Source of the DNA: Oscillospiraceae bacterium | GTDB taxonomy: Bacteria; Bacillota; Clostridia; Oscillospirales; Ruminococcaceae | DNA length: 18,823 bases | Assembly (NCBI GenBank): GCA_017483405.1 | Contig: JAFUWP010000241.1 | Span: 1 to 18,823 of the forward strand | Reading direction: 5' to 3' | Shown here: in pieces, positions 1-6,022 of the stretch | Position numbering within the stretch: the first letter of the stretch is position 1 | Layout: the number at the start of each line of letters is the position of its first letter | The notes under the pieces: generated by a model | What the model was told of the DNA's origin: nothing | The model's input: the letters and a program-made list of their open reading frames with translations, nothing else | Database searches by the model: none | Program-made: the position numbers and the translations under genes

Positions 1-117
1 AGTTGTTGTGGTGGTAGTCGTTTCCGGAGTTGTAGTGGTTGTTGTAGTAGTTGTCGTTTCAGTTGTGGAAGTTGTCGTAGTTGTGGTTGTTTCGGTGGGA
101 GTAGTTTCTGTTTCTGT
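1..117 (-). repeat. ACN-triplet low-complexity tract encoding Thr-rich linker
   Basis: On the minus strand this is a near-continuous run of threonine codons (ACT, ACA, ACC, ACG mixed), interrupted by PE, PTE and S. The mixed synonymous codons indicate selection for the amino acid rather than simple DNA slippage. It continues past the window edge. Confidence 0.8.
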
Positions 118-630
118 AGGGGGAGTTTCTATAGATTCGCCGGTATCGTTTGCGAAAAGCTGTACCCAATAGAGCATTCCTCCGCTGTATGTAACGCCTA
201 CCCCGATATACTTATAGGATGAATTCAGGATACGTCCCTTCTGGTTGGAATTAGTCATCCAGTCGCCGATAACTTCTTCAGCATCATCCTGTCCGTAAGC
301 GATGTTTTCACCGCCCTGAGAAGCATTGATGCCATACTCTTTCAGAATGGTGATACCGGATTGACCGTTCGGCCGTTTGGATGAAAACAGACCAGTAATT
401 TCTTCCGCACGTGCGGCGGCGGCCTGCATCATCAAAGGGGAGGCCGTTACCGGCGCGATGCCTTTTGCGGCGCGTTCTTGATTGACAAGTTCAACCACTC
501 TGTTGATTTCGGATTCGTATGCCGCACTGACAACCATCGGCTTGGAAACCGGTTCGCAGTACGCGCCCGATGCTCCTGAAAGCATAATTCCTGCTGAAAG
601 CAGTATGGCAAGATTTTTTTTCAGTTTCAT
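1..630 (-). CDS. Secreted CAP/SCP-domain protein with polythreonine linker (partial, C-terminus outside window)
   Basis: Reading from 630 down, the frame is open to the window edge (210 codons). The start ATG has AGGAGG 10 bp upstream (641-646). Residues 1-25 are a signal peptide: KLKK, then a hydrophobic stretch. Residues about 40-160 form a CAP (cysteine-rich secretory/PR-1, YkwD-like) domain: INRVVELVNQERAAKGI, then GENIAYG, WMTNSNQKGRILNSSYKYIG and YWVQLFAND. From about residue 165 the protein becomes almost pure threonine with Pro/Glu breaks, typical of the cell-surface linkers of ruminococci. Such linkers often lead to a dockerin or anchoring module, which would lie beyond position 1. 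CAP domains of bacteria are mostly uncharacterised extracellular proteins. Oddity: the two histidines usual in bacterial CAP cavities are replaced (FSS for FSH, NQKGRIL for GHRANIL). The family call is firm; the function is unknown. Confidence 0.88.
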   Translation of the reverse strand, partial: MKLKKNLAILLSAGIMLSGASGAYCEPVSKPMVVSAAYESEINRVVELVNQERAAKGIAPVTASPLMMQAAAARAEEITGLFSSKRPNGQSGITILKEYGINASQGGENIAYGQDDAEEVIGDWMTNSNQKGRILNSSYKYIGVGVTYSGGMLYWVQLFANDTGESIETPPTETETTPTETTTTTTTSTTETTTTTTTTTTPETTTTTTT

Positions 631-669
631 AGTATAAAATCCTCCTGTGAAAAATTAATTCTTAAGTTT

Positions 670-698
670 ATCATAGCAGATAATTGATAAAAAGACAA
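670..698 (-). promoter_or_regulatory. Sigma-A promoter of the CAP-domain gene
   Basis: On the minus strand, -35 TTGTCT (698-693), a 17-bp spacer, and -10 TATGAT (675-670). This places the transcription start about 35 nt before the ATG at 630 and upstream of the AGGAGG site. Confidence 0.7.
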
Positions 699-794
699 GT
701 GTTTTTTGATAATTTTTGAAAAAATCTGCTGTCTGCACAAAAGGAGTTTGTATAGTTATACTATTTCTCACAAAAAATCTGCGGATGCAGGCAC

Positions 795-824
795 TTGACA
801 AAATCGGAATTTTATGTCAAAATA
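795..824 (+). promoter_or_regulatory. Possible promoter of the dus gene, overlapping a dyad
   Basis: A consensus -35 hexamer TTGACA lies at 795-800. The best -10 candidates 17-18 bp on (CAAAAT 818-823, AAAATA 819-824) are weak. The -35 is also the left arm of an inverted repeat TTGACA...TGTCAA (795-800 and 815-820), so this may be an operator as well as a promoter. Confidence 0.4.
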
Positions 825-854
825 ATAGTAATTTCATAACAGGAGAGTTTTTTC

Positions 855-1835
855 ATGATGAAGAAAATAAATATAATGGGTCTGACATTATCTCAGACGG
901 CGGCACTCGCGCCGATGGCCGGTGTAGCGGATACTTCCTACAGGCAGTTATGTGCCGAAATGGGCGCGGTGATGATGGTTAGTGAAATGATTTCCGCAAA
1001 AGGCCTCTGCTATGACAGCAAGGGAAGTGCTGAACTCTGCCGGATTTCCGATGCAGAACGTCCTATGGGTCTGCAATTGTTCGGTAGTGAACCGGAATTC
1101 ATCGCCAGAGTTGTCAGCATGGTTCAGGAATATCGGCCGGACTGGATTGATTTGAATATGGGCTGTCCCGTTCCGAAAGTTGTGAATACCGGTGCAGGCT
1201 CGGCACTGATGAAAACCCCCGAACTCGCGGAAATGTGCATCCGGAGCGCGGTGAAAGAATCTTCCGTTCCGGTGACGGTCAAGATGCGCATCGGCTGGGA
1301 TGGAGAACATATCAATGCCGCCGAATTCGCGCAGATGTGCGAATCTGCCGGCGCATCGGCACTGACAGTTCACGGCCGGACAAAACAGCAGTTATATTCC
1401 GGAAATGCGGACTGGTCAGTTATCCGGCAGGTGAAAGAGCGTGTAAAGATTCCGGTCATCGGAAACGGTGATGTGAAAAATGCACATGACTGTCAGAGAA
1501 TGTATCAGGAAACGGGGGTGGATTTGGTTGCCATCGGGCGGGCGACTTACGGAAATCCGTGGATTTTCAAAGAAATTACGGCATATTTTGAAAATCAGGA
1601 ATATCTTCCGCCTACTCCCGAAGAACGGATGAATACAATGCTCCGGCATATCCGCATGATACTGGCGAATAGTCAGAAACCGCCGCAGTTAGCCATCCGC
1701 GAAGCAAGAAAACATGCCTCATGGTATCTGACGGGCATGAAGAATGCGGCATCTTTCCGAGCGAGATGCTATCAGTTAAACTCTTACGAAGAAGCCCAGA
1801 AAATGGCGGAGGATTTTCTGAAAGCCAATCTGTAA
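855..1835 (+). CDS. dusB: tRNA-dihydrouridine synthase (DusB/NifR3-like)
   Basis: A flavoenzyme that reduces uridine to dihydrouridine in the tRNA D-loop, using FMN and NADPH. Seen in the 326-residue protein: the N-terminal FMN-barrel signature LAPMAGVADTSYR (18-30), the active-site segment NMGCPVPKVV with catalytic Cys104, KMRIGW (Lys143), HGRT (His173), the phosphate-binding GNGD (203-206) and GRATYGNPWIF (228-238). A helical C-terminal domain follows. Length and motifs fit the COG0042 family; DusB is the usual paralogue in Firmicutes, but the subtype is inferred. Two ATGs are adjacent (855 and 858); AGGAG at 841-845 suits both. It is followed after 23 bp by a membrane protein gene, probably co-transcribed. 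The minus-strand CAP gene diverges from it. Confidence 0.95.
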   Translation: MMKKINIMGLTLSQTAALAPMAGVADTSYRQLCAEMGAVMMVSEMISAKGLCYDSKGSAELCRISDAERPMGLQLFGSEPEFIARVVSMVQEYRPDWIDLNMGCPVPKVVNTGAGSALMKTPELAEMCIRSAVKESSVPVTVKMRIGWDGEHINAAEFAQMCESAGASALTVHGRTKQQLYSGNADWSVIRQVKERVKIPVIGNGDVKNAHDCQRMYQETGVDLVAIGRATYGNPWIFKEITAYFENQEYLPPTPEERMNTMLRHIRMILANSQKPPQLAIREARKHASWYLTGMKNAASFRARCYQLNSYEEAQKMAEDFLKANL

Positions 1836-1858
1836 AACAATTACGAGGGGGCAGAAAC

Positions 1859-2797
1859 ATGAATAAAAAAATTATTATGGCACATCGGACAGCACTGATT
1901 CTCAGTATTCTGATACTGGCGGCAAGTCTTGTATTCTATCTGACAAAATGGAACAGCTTTCCGGAAGAAATTGGTATACATTTTGACGGAAACGGTCAGT
2001 ATGATGTTATCGCGTCCAGATTTTACGGATTCTATCCGCATATTGTGGGTGGGATTCTTATCGCCGGATTTGCATTCGCTGATTTTCTGATTAGCCGGAA
2101 CAATACCGGACTGAATATCAGTGAGAAAGGTGAACAGCATTTCAAAACGGAATTGTGTCTGACTCTGGATTGTCTTTCTGTTCTGCTGAGTCTGTTTTTT
2201 GCCAACTGGTCGAGATGCGTTTCTTTGCAGATTCCTTTGAATATCAAATTTATGGGAATTCTGGAACTTATCATGATGACAGCCGCCGCGGCAGGCATCA
2301 CGGCAGAAGTACTCACCTGCCGGAAATACAGGCTACAGAAGAAACAATCCGGAACGGCAAAGCTTGGTCATGCCGTCTGCCGTCTGATTGCATGGCTTCT
2401 GACGATAGCAAGCATCGGGGTTCTGGCGGTAGCATGGGAGCGTCTTCCGAGCGATGATAAATTTTATTATAATCCGGAATATTATGGATTAGCGTATATT
2501 TCTAATTTCTCTGTTTTTCTGGATAAGAAAATTCTGCTGATTCCGCATATTCTGATTATCATCCTGCTGATTGTTCTGGAAATTCTGTCTGTAAAAGCCA
2601 TCAGGACGAATCAGAATACCCTTGCTATCCTGCTGGATAAGCTGAAACTGACAGACGGTGTTTTCTTCTTCTGGTGGAATTTGCTTCTTGCATCAGAAAT
2701 GAGTATCGGAATTTTTTCAGCAGTGCTGTTTGTCTGTCTGCATATTCTGTTTGCGGTGAGCTATTTCGAGAATAAGAAAATAGAAAATGCGGAGTAA
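1859..2797 (+). CDS. DUF1648-type multi-pass membrane protein
   Basis: A 312-residue integral membrane protein. The first helix (about residues 7-27) is followed by WNSFPEEIGIHFDGNGQYD, which matches the LPxxIPxHFxxxGxxD signature of the DUF1648 domain seen in SdpI-like and related Firmicute membrane proteins. About six further hydrophobic segments follow. The function is not established; some relatives act in immunity or signal transduction for secreted toxins, but no toxin-like neighbour is visible. The frame is open upstream to 1721 inside dus. I chose the ATG at 1859 because GAGGGGG (1845-1851) sits 7 bp before it and the first helix starts directly after it. It is probably transcribed with dus and ends one base before a strong terminator. 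Confidence 0.8.
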   Translation: MNKKIIMAHRTALILSILILAASLVFYLTKWNSFPEEIGIHFDGNGQYDVIASRFYGFYPHIVGGILIAGFAFADFLISRNNTGLNISEKGEQHFKTELCLTLDCLSVLLSLFFANWSRCVSLQIPLNIKFMGILELIMMTAAAAGITAEVLTCRKYRLQKKQSGTAKLGHAVCRLIAWLLTIASIGVLAVAWERLPSDDKFYYNPEYYGLAYISNFSVFLDKKILLIPHILIIILLIVLEILSVKAIRTNQNTLAILLDKLKLTDGVFFFWWNLLLASEMSIGIFSAVLFVCLHILFAVSYFENKKIENAE

Positions 2798-2852
2798 ATC
2801 AGAAAGCCTGTACACGGTTTGCCGTGCGCAGGCTTTCTGATGTATTTTTTTC
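2798..2852 (+). terminator. Rho-independent terminator of the dus-DUF1648 unit
   Basis: A perfect 13-bp stem (2798-2810 with 2829-2841) carries an inner CACGG/CCGTG stem (2813-2817 with 2822-2826) and is followed by a T tract (2845-2851). The stem begins at the base directly after the stop codon. Confidence 0.92.
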
Positions 2853-2898
2853 TGTTTTCGGGTTATACTGATTCCAGAACCTGAAAGGAGTGCAGTAC

Positions 2899-3579
2899 AT
2901 GACAATCGTCCTGATACGTTCATTGATTTTATATCTGGTGGTATCGTTTTCCATCCGGCTGATGGGAAAACGTCAGCTCGGTGAATTACAGCCTTCGGAA
3001 CTTGTCGTCACAATCCTGATTTCCAATATCGCCACGCTCGCCCTCGAAGATATTGAAATTCCGCTTCTGCACGGGATTCTGCCGATTCTCGCGCTGGTAT
3101 GCTATGAGGTGATGGCCTCATGGATTTCGCTCAAATCGGTCAGATTCCGCAGATGGATTTCTGGCAGTCCGAAGATTATCATACAGAACGGCATCGTTGA
3201 CCAAGAAATGTTAAAAACTCTGCGTTTTTCCGTGGATGACCTCATGACAGCACTCCGCATGAGCGGTGTGTTCTTTATCGAAGAAGTACAGTTCGCCATT
3301 GTCGAAACAAACGGGAGTGTTTCTGTCTATCAGAAATCGGCCTATCAGCCGTCTGAAAAACAGGATATGAATGCCGTTCAGCCATGCTGTGACCCTCCGC
3401 AGACGATTGTCGCAGATGGTAAACTTCGGGAGAAAACGCTTTCCGAAATCGGTCTTGACAGGCAGTGGCTGGAAAGCATTCTGCATCAGGAGAAAATCAG
3501 CATCAAGGATATTTTTCTGCTGACGGCCGATAAATCTTCACAGTATCAGCTTATCCCGAAAGGAGTGACGGCTTCATGA
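2899..3579 (+). CDS. DUF421 (YetF/YcaP-type) membrane protein
   Basis: A 226-residue protein with three N-terminal hydrophobic helices containing the family hallmark RLMGKRQLGELQPSELVVTI (about residues 18-37), then a cytosolic domain beginning near ISGSPKIIIQNG with FSVDDLMTALRMSG and FAIVETNGSVSVY. These match the DUF421 family (COG2323). In Bacillus, DUF421 proteins (YetF and the 2Duf group) are linked to spore membrane properties and resistance, but the biochemical role is unknown. A GTG at 2890 is in frame. The ATG at 2899 is preferred because AAAGGAG (2884-2890) then has an 8-bp spacing. The stop overlaps the next start (ATGA), indicating translational coupling to the DUF4363 gene. Confidence 0.88.
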   Translation: MTIVLIRSLILYLVVSFSIRLMGKRQLGELQPSELVVTILISNIATLALEDIEIPLLHGILPILALVCYEVMASWISLKSVRFRRWISGSPKIIIQNGIVDQEMLKTLRFSVDDLMTALRMSGVFFIEEVQFAIVETNGSVSVYQKSAYQPSEKQDMNAVQPCCDPPQTIVADGKLREKTLSEIGLDRQWLESILHQEKISIKDIFLLTADKSSQYQLIPKGVTAS

Positions 3580-3953
3580 ATCGCTGTAAAGTCAGTATCT
3601 GGATTCTGCTGAGTCTGATTCTGTTATGTATGTTTTCGCTTGCAGAATTGCAGATACAGTGCAGAGAGGCTCTCGCACTCGTGGAAGAAATCGAATCTGC
3701 TGTTGATGAAAATAATACCGGACAGGCACTTCTTGCTTTCGATAATCTTGAACAGGACTGGAAGCATTATCATGATATTAACGGCATTTTCGTCAACGGG
3801 AGCGAACTGGATTCCATACGGGAAATCATGTCCGGACTGAAACCGCTTATTGAAGATGAACATCCGGAAGTCCGCGCCGAACTCCAGAAAATGAAACATC
3901 TGATACTTTCCGTCTATGAAGAAGAACTCCCCGAAATCTGGCATATTCTGTAA
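3576..3953 (+). CDS. DUF4363 family protein
   Basis: A 125-residue protein with one N-terminal transmembrane helix or signal anchor (about residues 5-22), followed by an extracytoplasmic, mostly helical acidic domain: LALVEEIESAVDENNTGQ, LEQDWKHYHDI and GSELDSIREIMSGLKPLI. The pattern of one helix, then E-rich helices with a W-x-x-H element, matches DUF4363, which in Clostridia and Bacillus is regularly encoded directly after a DUF421 gene. The 4-bp overlap with that gene supports a joint function, presumably in the membrane and possibly sporulation-related in relatives. No catalytic motif is visible. Confidence 0.78.
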   Translation: MNRCKVSIWILLSLILLCMFSLAELQIQCREALALVEEIESAVDENNTGQALLAFDNLEQDWKHYHDINGIFVNGSELDSIREIMSGLKPLIEDEHPEVRAELQKMKHLILSVYEEELPEIWHIL

Positions 3954-3958
3954 CAGAA

Positions 3959-3986
3959 AAGCTCCCTGATTTTCATCGGGGAGCTT
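3959..3986. terminator. Shared bidirectional terminator between convergent genes
   Basis: A 12-bp stem AAGCTCCCTGAT / ATCGGGGAGCTT (one G-T pair) with a TTTC loop lies in the 38-bp gap between the plus-strand DUF4363 gene and the minus-strand HD gene. The T-rich tail is better on the minus side (TTTTCTG) than on the plus side (TTGTTGG), but it can serve both. Confidence 0.8.
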
Positions 3987-3991
3987 GTTGG

Positions 3992-4546
3992 TTATGCATA
4001 AACAGGTTCGTTCTCGAAATCAAGTTCGGGAATTTCCGTATGAATTCTGCCTTCCAGCGTATGAATGACCTGTTCCAGCGAATACAGATGCCAGATTTCA
4101 CTTGCCGCACAGCATTTGTCAGCAATCGTGATGATATAGCTTTCTTTATATTTCGGGAACGGAAAACTCAGCGGAAACATGTGCTTGCGGATAATATCGC
4201 GTTCGATTTTATTGAGTTCAAATTCTTTTTCCGCGTTCTTTAAGGCCACTATCGGATGGCGGAATGTATGGAACTTGCAGGCAGTTTCTTTATCATGCCA
4301 GTCATACAGAAAGAAATCATGAAGCAGACACCCCCGCACAAGGCTTTTCTTATCTATCTTTTTTATATGTAATACTTCGGCAACTCTCAGTGCCATGTAT
4401 GCCACACAGATAGAGTGCGTGAAGCAGTCTGTTGTTCCATGCTGCATGAAATTCCGTTCTGACTGCATGTTCGGTGAACGGAGAATATCCTCACCGTATC
4501 GGAGAACCTGTTCGGCAAGTGATTTGTCAGCTCTGATATACCACAT
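3992..4546 (-). CDS. HD-domain phosphohydrolase, small uncharacterised family
   Basis: A single-domain HD superfamily protein of 184 residues. Metal-site motifs are in order: QHGTTDCFTHS (His36, His44), LLHDFFLYDWH (His76-Asp77, His84), FRHPIVALKNA (His97), IRKHMFPL (His122) and IADKCCA (Asp143). The arrangement, with LLHDFFLYDWH and KHMFPL, is that of a widespread, uncharacterised clostridial 'HD family phosphohydrolase'. The number of metal ligands suggests a di-metal centre and phosphomonoesterase or phosphodiesterase activity; the substrate is unknown. It has its own consensus promoter (4601-4629). The Shine-Dalgarno site is imperfect: AAGGA is 11 nt upstream and GAGGGG is only 2 nt from the ATG. 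A competing ATG in the leader opens a frame that stops after nine codons, so 4546 is the only sensible start. Confidence 0.85.
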   Translation of the reverse strand: MWYIRADKSLAEQVLRYGEDILRSPNMQSERNFMQHGTTDCFTHSICVAYMALRVAEVLHIKKIDKKSLVRGCLLHDFFLYDWHDKETACKFHTFRHPIVALKNAEKEFELNKIERDIIRKHMFPLSFPFPKYKESYIITIADKCCAASEIWHLYSLEQVIHTLEGRIHTEIPELDFENEPVYA

Positions 4547-4600
4547 ATCCCCTCATATCCTTTCTTTTTGATTTCAGATTTGCATCTTTCTGTACTGTAT

Positions 4601-4629
4601 ATTATACAACAGAGGGCTGAATTTGTCAA
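4601..4629 (-). promoter_or_regulatory. Consensus sigma-A promoter of the HD-protein gene
   Basis: On the minus strand, TTGACA (4629-4624), a 17-bp spacer and TATAAT (4606-4601): both hexamers are perfect. It lies directly after the terminator of the upstream permease gene, so the HD gene is independently and probably constitutively transcribed. Confidence 0.92.
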
Positions 4630-4639
4630 GCCTGTAAGT

Positions 4640-4673
4640 GAAACAAACACTCTGACGGAATTCGTCAGAGTGT
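4640..4673 (-). terminator. Terminator of the AI-2E-family gene, overlapping its stop codon
   Basis: A perfect 11-bp stem (4673-4663 with 4657-4647), a 5-nt loop, then TTTGTTT on the minus strand. The TGA stop (4667-4665) lies inside the first arm, so the last codons of the gene are part of the hairpin. Confidence 0.88.
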
Positions 4674-5894
4674 AACAGGTTCTTTTGATTCTGTATGTTC
4701 TGGTTCGGAGGTTTCTTCATCTTCTTGAGGAAGGATTTGTTGTTCCTGCTGTTCTTTTTCCAGCCGGATTTTCTGAAGCCACGGCAGGAATTTTTCACCA
4801 TAGAGCATATCCACAACGGCGATGACCGGAATCGCCAGAAGAATTCCGAGAATCCCGAACATCTTTCCGCCCAGAATAATCGAAACCAGCGTCAGAACAG
4901 GAGATAATCCCAGCGAATTGCTGAACAGTTTTGGCTTGATGACATAGCCGTCCATTGCTTGCAGAATGATGGTGAAAATCAGGAAATACAATGCATGAAC
5001 CGGATTCGTCAGAAGCAGAAGTACTCCGCCGATTGCCCCGCCGATAAGAGGGCCGAATGTCGGAAGAAGATTTGTCATGCCGACTATCAGGGAAATCAGG
5101 GTGATGTTCTGCATCCCGAAAATCGTCATAAACAAAGCGTTGGCAATGCCGATGATGCAGGCATCCAGCAGACTGCATCCGATATACTGAATAAAAATAG
5201 TATGGCATTTGCCCCAGAATTTATTTTCGGATTCTATTTTTGATTTGGAAATCAAAGCATTTCGCAGGCGGTCGAAGGCTCTGCGGAGATTTTTCTTCGC
5301 CATCAGGAAATAGACGGCAATCACAAAACCGATGATGATATTAAACAGGGAAGACCCAATATCCCCGATTTTGCCCATGACGGATGTTAATGTATTTTTC
5401 AGTCCGCCGAATACTGTCCCGATGAACTGGTCAATATATTCTGAAATCTGAGGCAGTTCGATATTGAGTCCGGACAGAATCTGTAATTGTTCGGTATTGG
5501 TGAGATTCTTAATCAGTTTTTCTACGTTTCTGTAATACGTATTATAATTATTGATGATGCCTGTAATGCTGTTGGTAATCGCCGGTACGACCATCAGAAT
5601 CAGCAGAGTCAGCAGAACAATCACGCATCCGACTGACATAATCACGGAGCAGGCATGACGGCTGTCTTCTTTCTTTACTTTTTTGAAAATCGTTTTTTCA
5701 AAATAATTCGACACCGGATTCATCAGATAAGAGAAAATGCATCCTATCACGACTGGTGAGAATATCGACCATAACGAGCCTAACCAGCTGAAAAAAATAC
5801 CGATATGCGAAAGTGCCATATACAATATCACTGCCGAACATGTCGCGATACTGTAAGCCGCCCATTTCTGTTTTGCAATCTCTTTGAGTTTCAT
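4665..5894 (-). CDS. AI-2E family (PerM-type) membrane transporter
   Basis: A 409-residue polytopic membrane protein of the AI-2E transporter superfamily (COG0628). There is an N-terminal pair of helices (about 15-60), helices near 85-110, a long central region with mostly soluble helices (VEKLIKNLTNTEQLQ...), and then the conserved C-terminal block with NLLPTFGPLIGGAIGGVLLL, GYVIKPKLFSNSLGLSPVL and GILLAIPVIAVVDMLY. Members export diverse small molecules or act as Na+/H+ antiporters. The AI-2 substrate is proven only for a few, so no substrate is assigned. A charged Glu/Gln-rich cytosolic tail (about 375-409) is longer than in the minimal family. It has its own perfect promoter; the ATG at 5894 is supported by AAAGGGG upstream. 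Confidence 0.9.
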   Translation of the reverse strand: MKLKEIAKQKWAAYSIATCSAVILYMALSHIGIFFSWLGSLWSIFSPVVIGCIFSYLMNPVSNYFEKTIFKKVKKEDSRHACSVIMSVGCVIVLLTLLILMVVPAITNSITGIINNYNTYYRNVEKLIKNLTNTEQLQILSGLNIELPQISEYIDQFIGTVFGGLKNTLTSVMGKIGDIGSSLFNIIIGFVIAVYFLMAKKNLRRAFDRLRNALISKSKIESENKFWGKCHTIFIQYIGCSLLDACIIGIANALFMTIFGMQNITLISLIVGMTNLLPTFGPLIGGAIGGVLLLLTNPVHALYFLIFTIILQAMDGYVIKPKLFSNSLGLSPVLTLVSIILGGKMFGILGILLAIPVIAVVDMLYGEKFLPWLQKIRLEKEQQEQQILPQEDEETSEPEHTESKEPVTL

Positions 5895-5926
5895 AAAATC
5901 CCCTTTCCGGAATGATTTCCAGATGT

Positions 5927-5955
5927 ATTATAGCACAGAAATCATCTTCTGTCAA
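5927..5955 (-). promoter_or_regulatory. Consensus sigma-A promoter of the AI-2E-family gene
   Basis: On the minus strand, TTGACA (5955-5950), exactly 17 bp, and TATAAT (5932-5927). The -35 is bracketed by an inverted repeat AAATCAT (5939-5945) / ATGATTT (5958-5964), possibly an operator. The leader is only about 25 nt. Confidence 0.93.
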
Positions 5956-5963
5956 GAATGATT

Positions 5964-5998
5964 TATAAAAATGCTCCGGCTGGAAATCAGCCGGAGTA
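5964..5998 (-). terminator. Rho-independent terminator of groESL
   Basis: An 11-position stem (5998-5988 with 5982-5972, one G-T pair; core CTCCGGCTG/CAGCCGGAG) with a 5-nt loop, then ATTTTTAT on the minus strand. It sits 25 bp after the groEL stop and just before the next promoter. Confidence 0.9.
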
Positions 5999-6022
5999 TT
6001 CTGAAATTATTCCTGTTCGGGA

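Noticed and set aside
1..117. CRISPR or tandem DNA repeat
   Set aside because: The apparent repeat is a run of mixed threonine codons in one open frame, with no constant repeat-spacer structure.
716..982. Small plus-strand open frame overlapping the dus start
   Set aside because: Its second half lies in the wrong frame of dus and the first half is promoter-region sequence; it shows no domain.
1721..1858. Upstream extension of the DUF1648 protein into dus
   Set aside because: The extension is out-of-frame dus sequence without hydrophobic or conserved character; the ATG at 1859 has a well-placed GAGGGGG.
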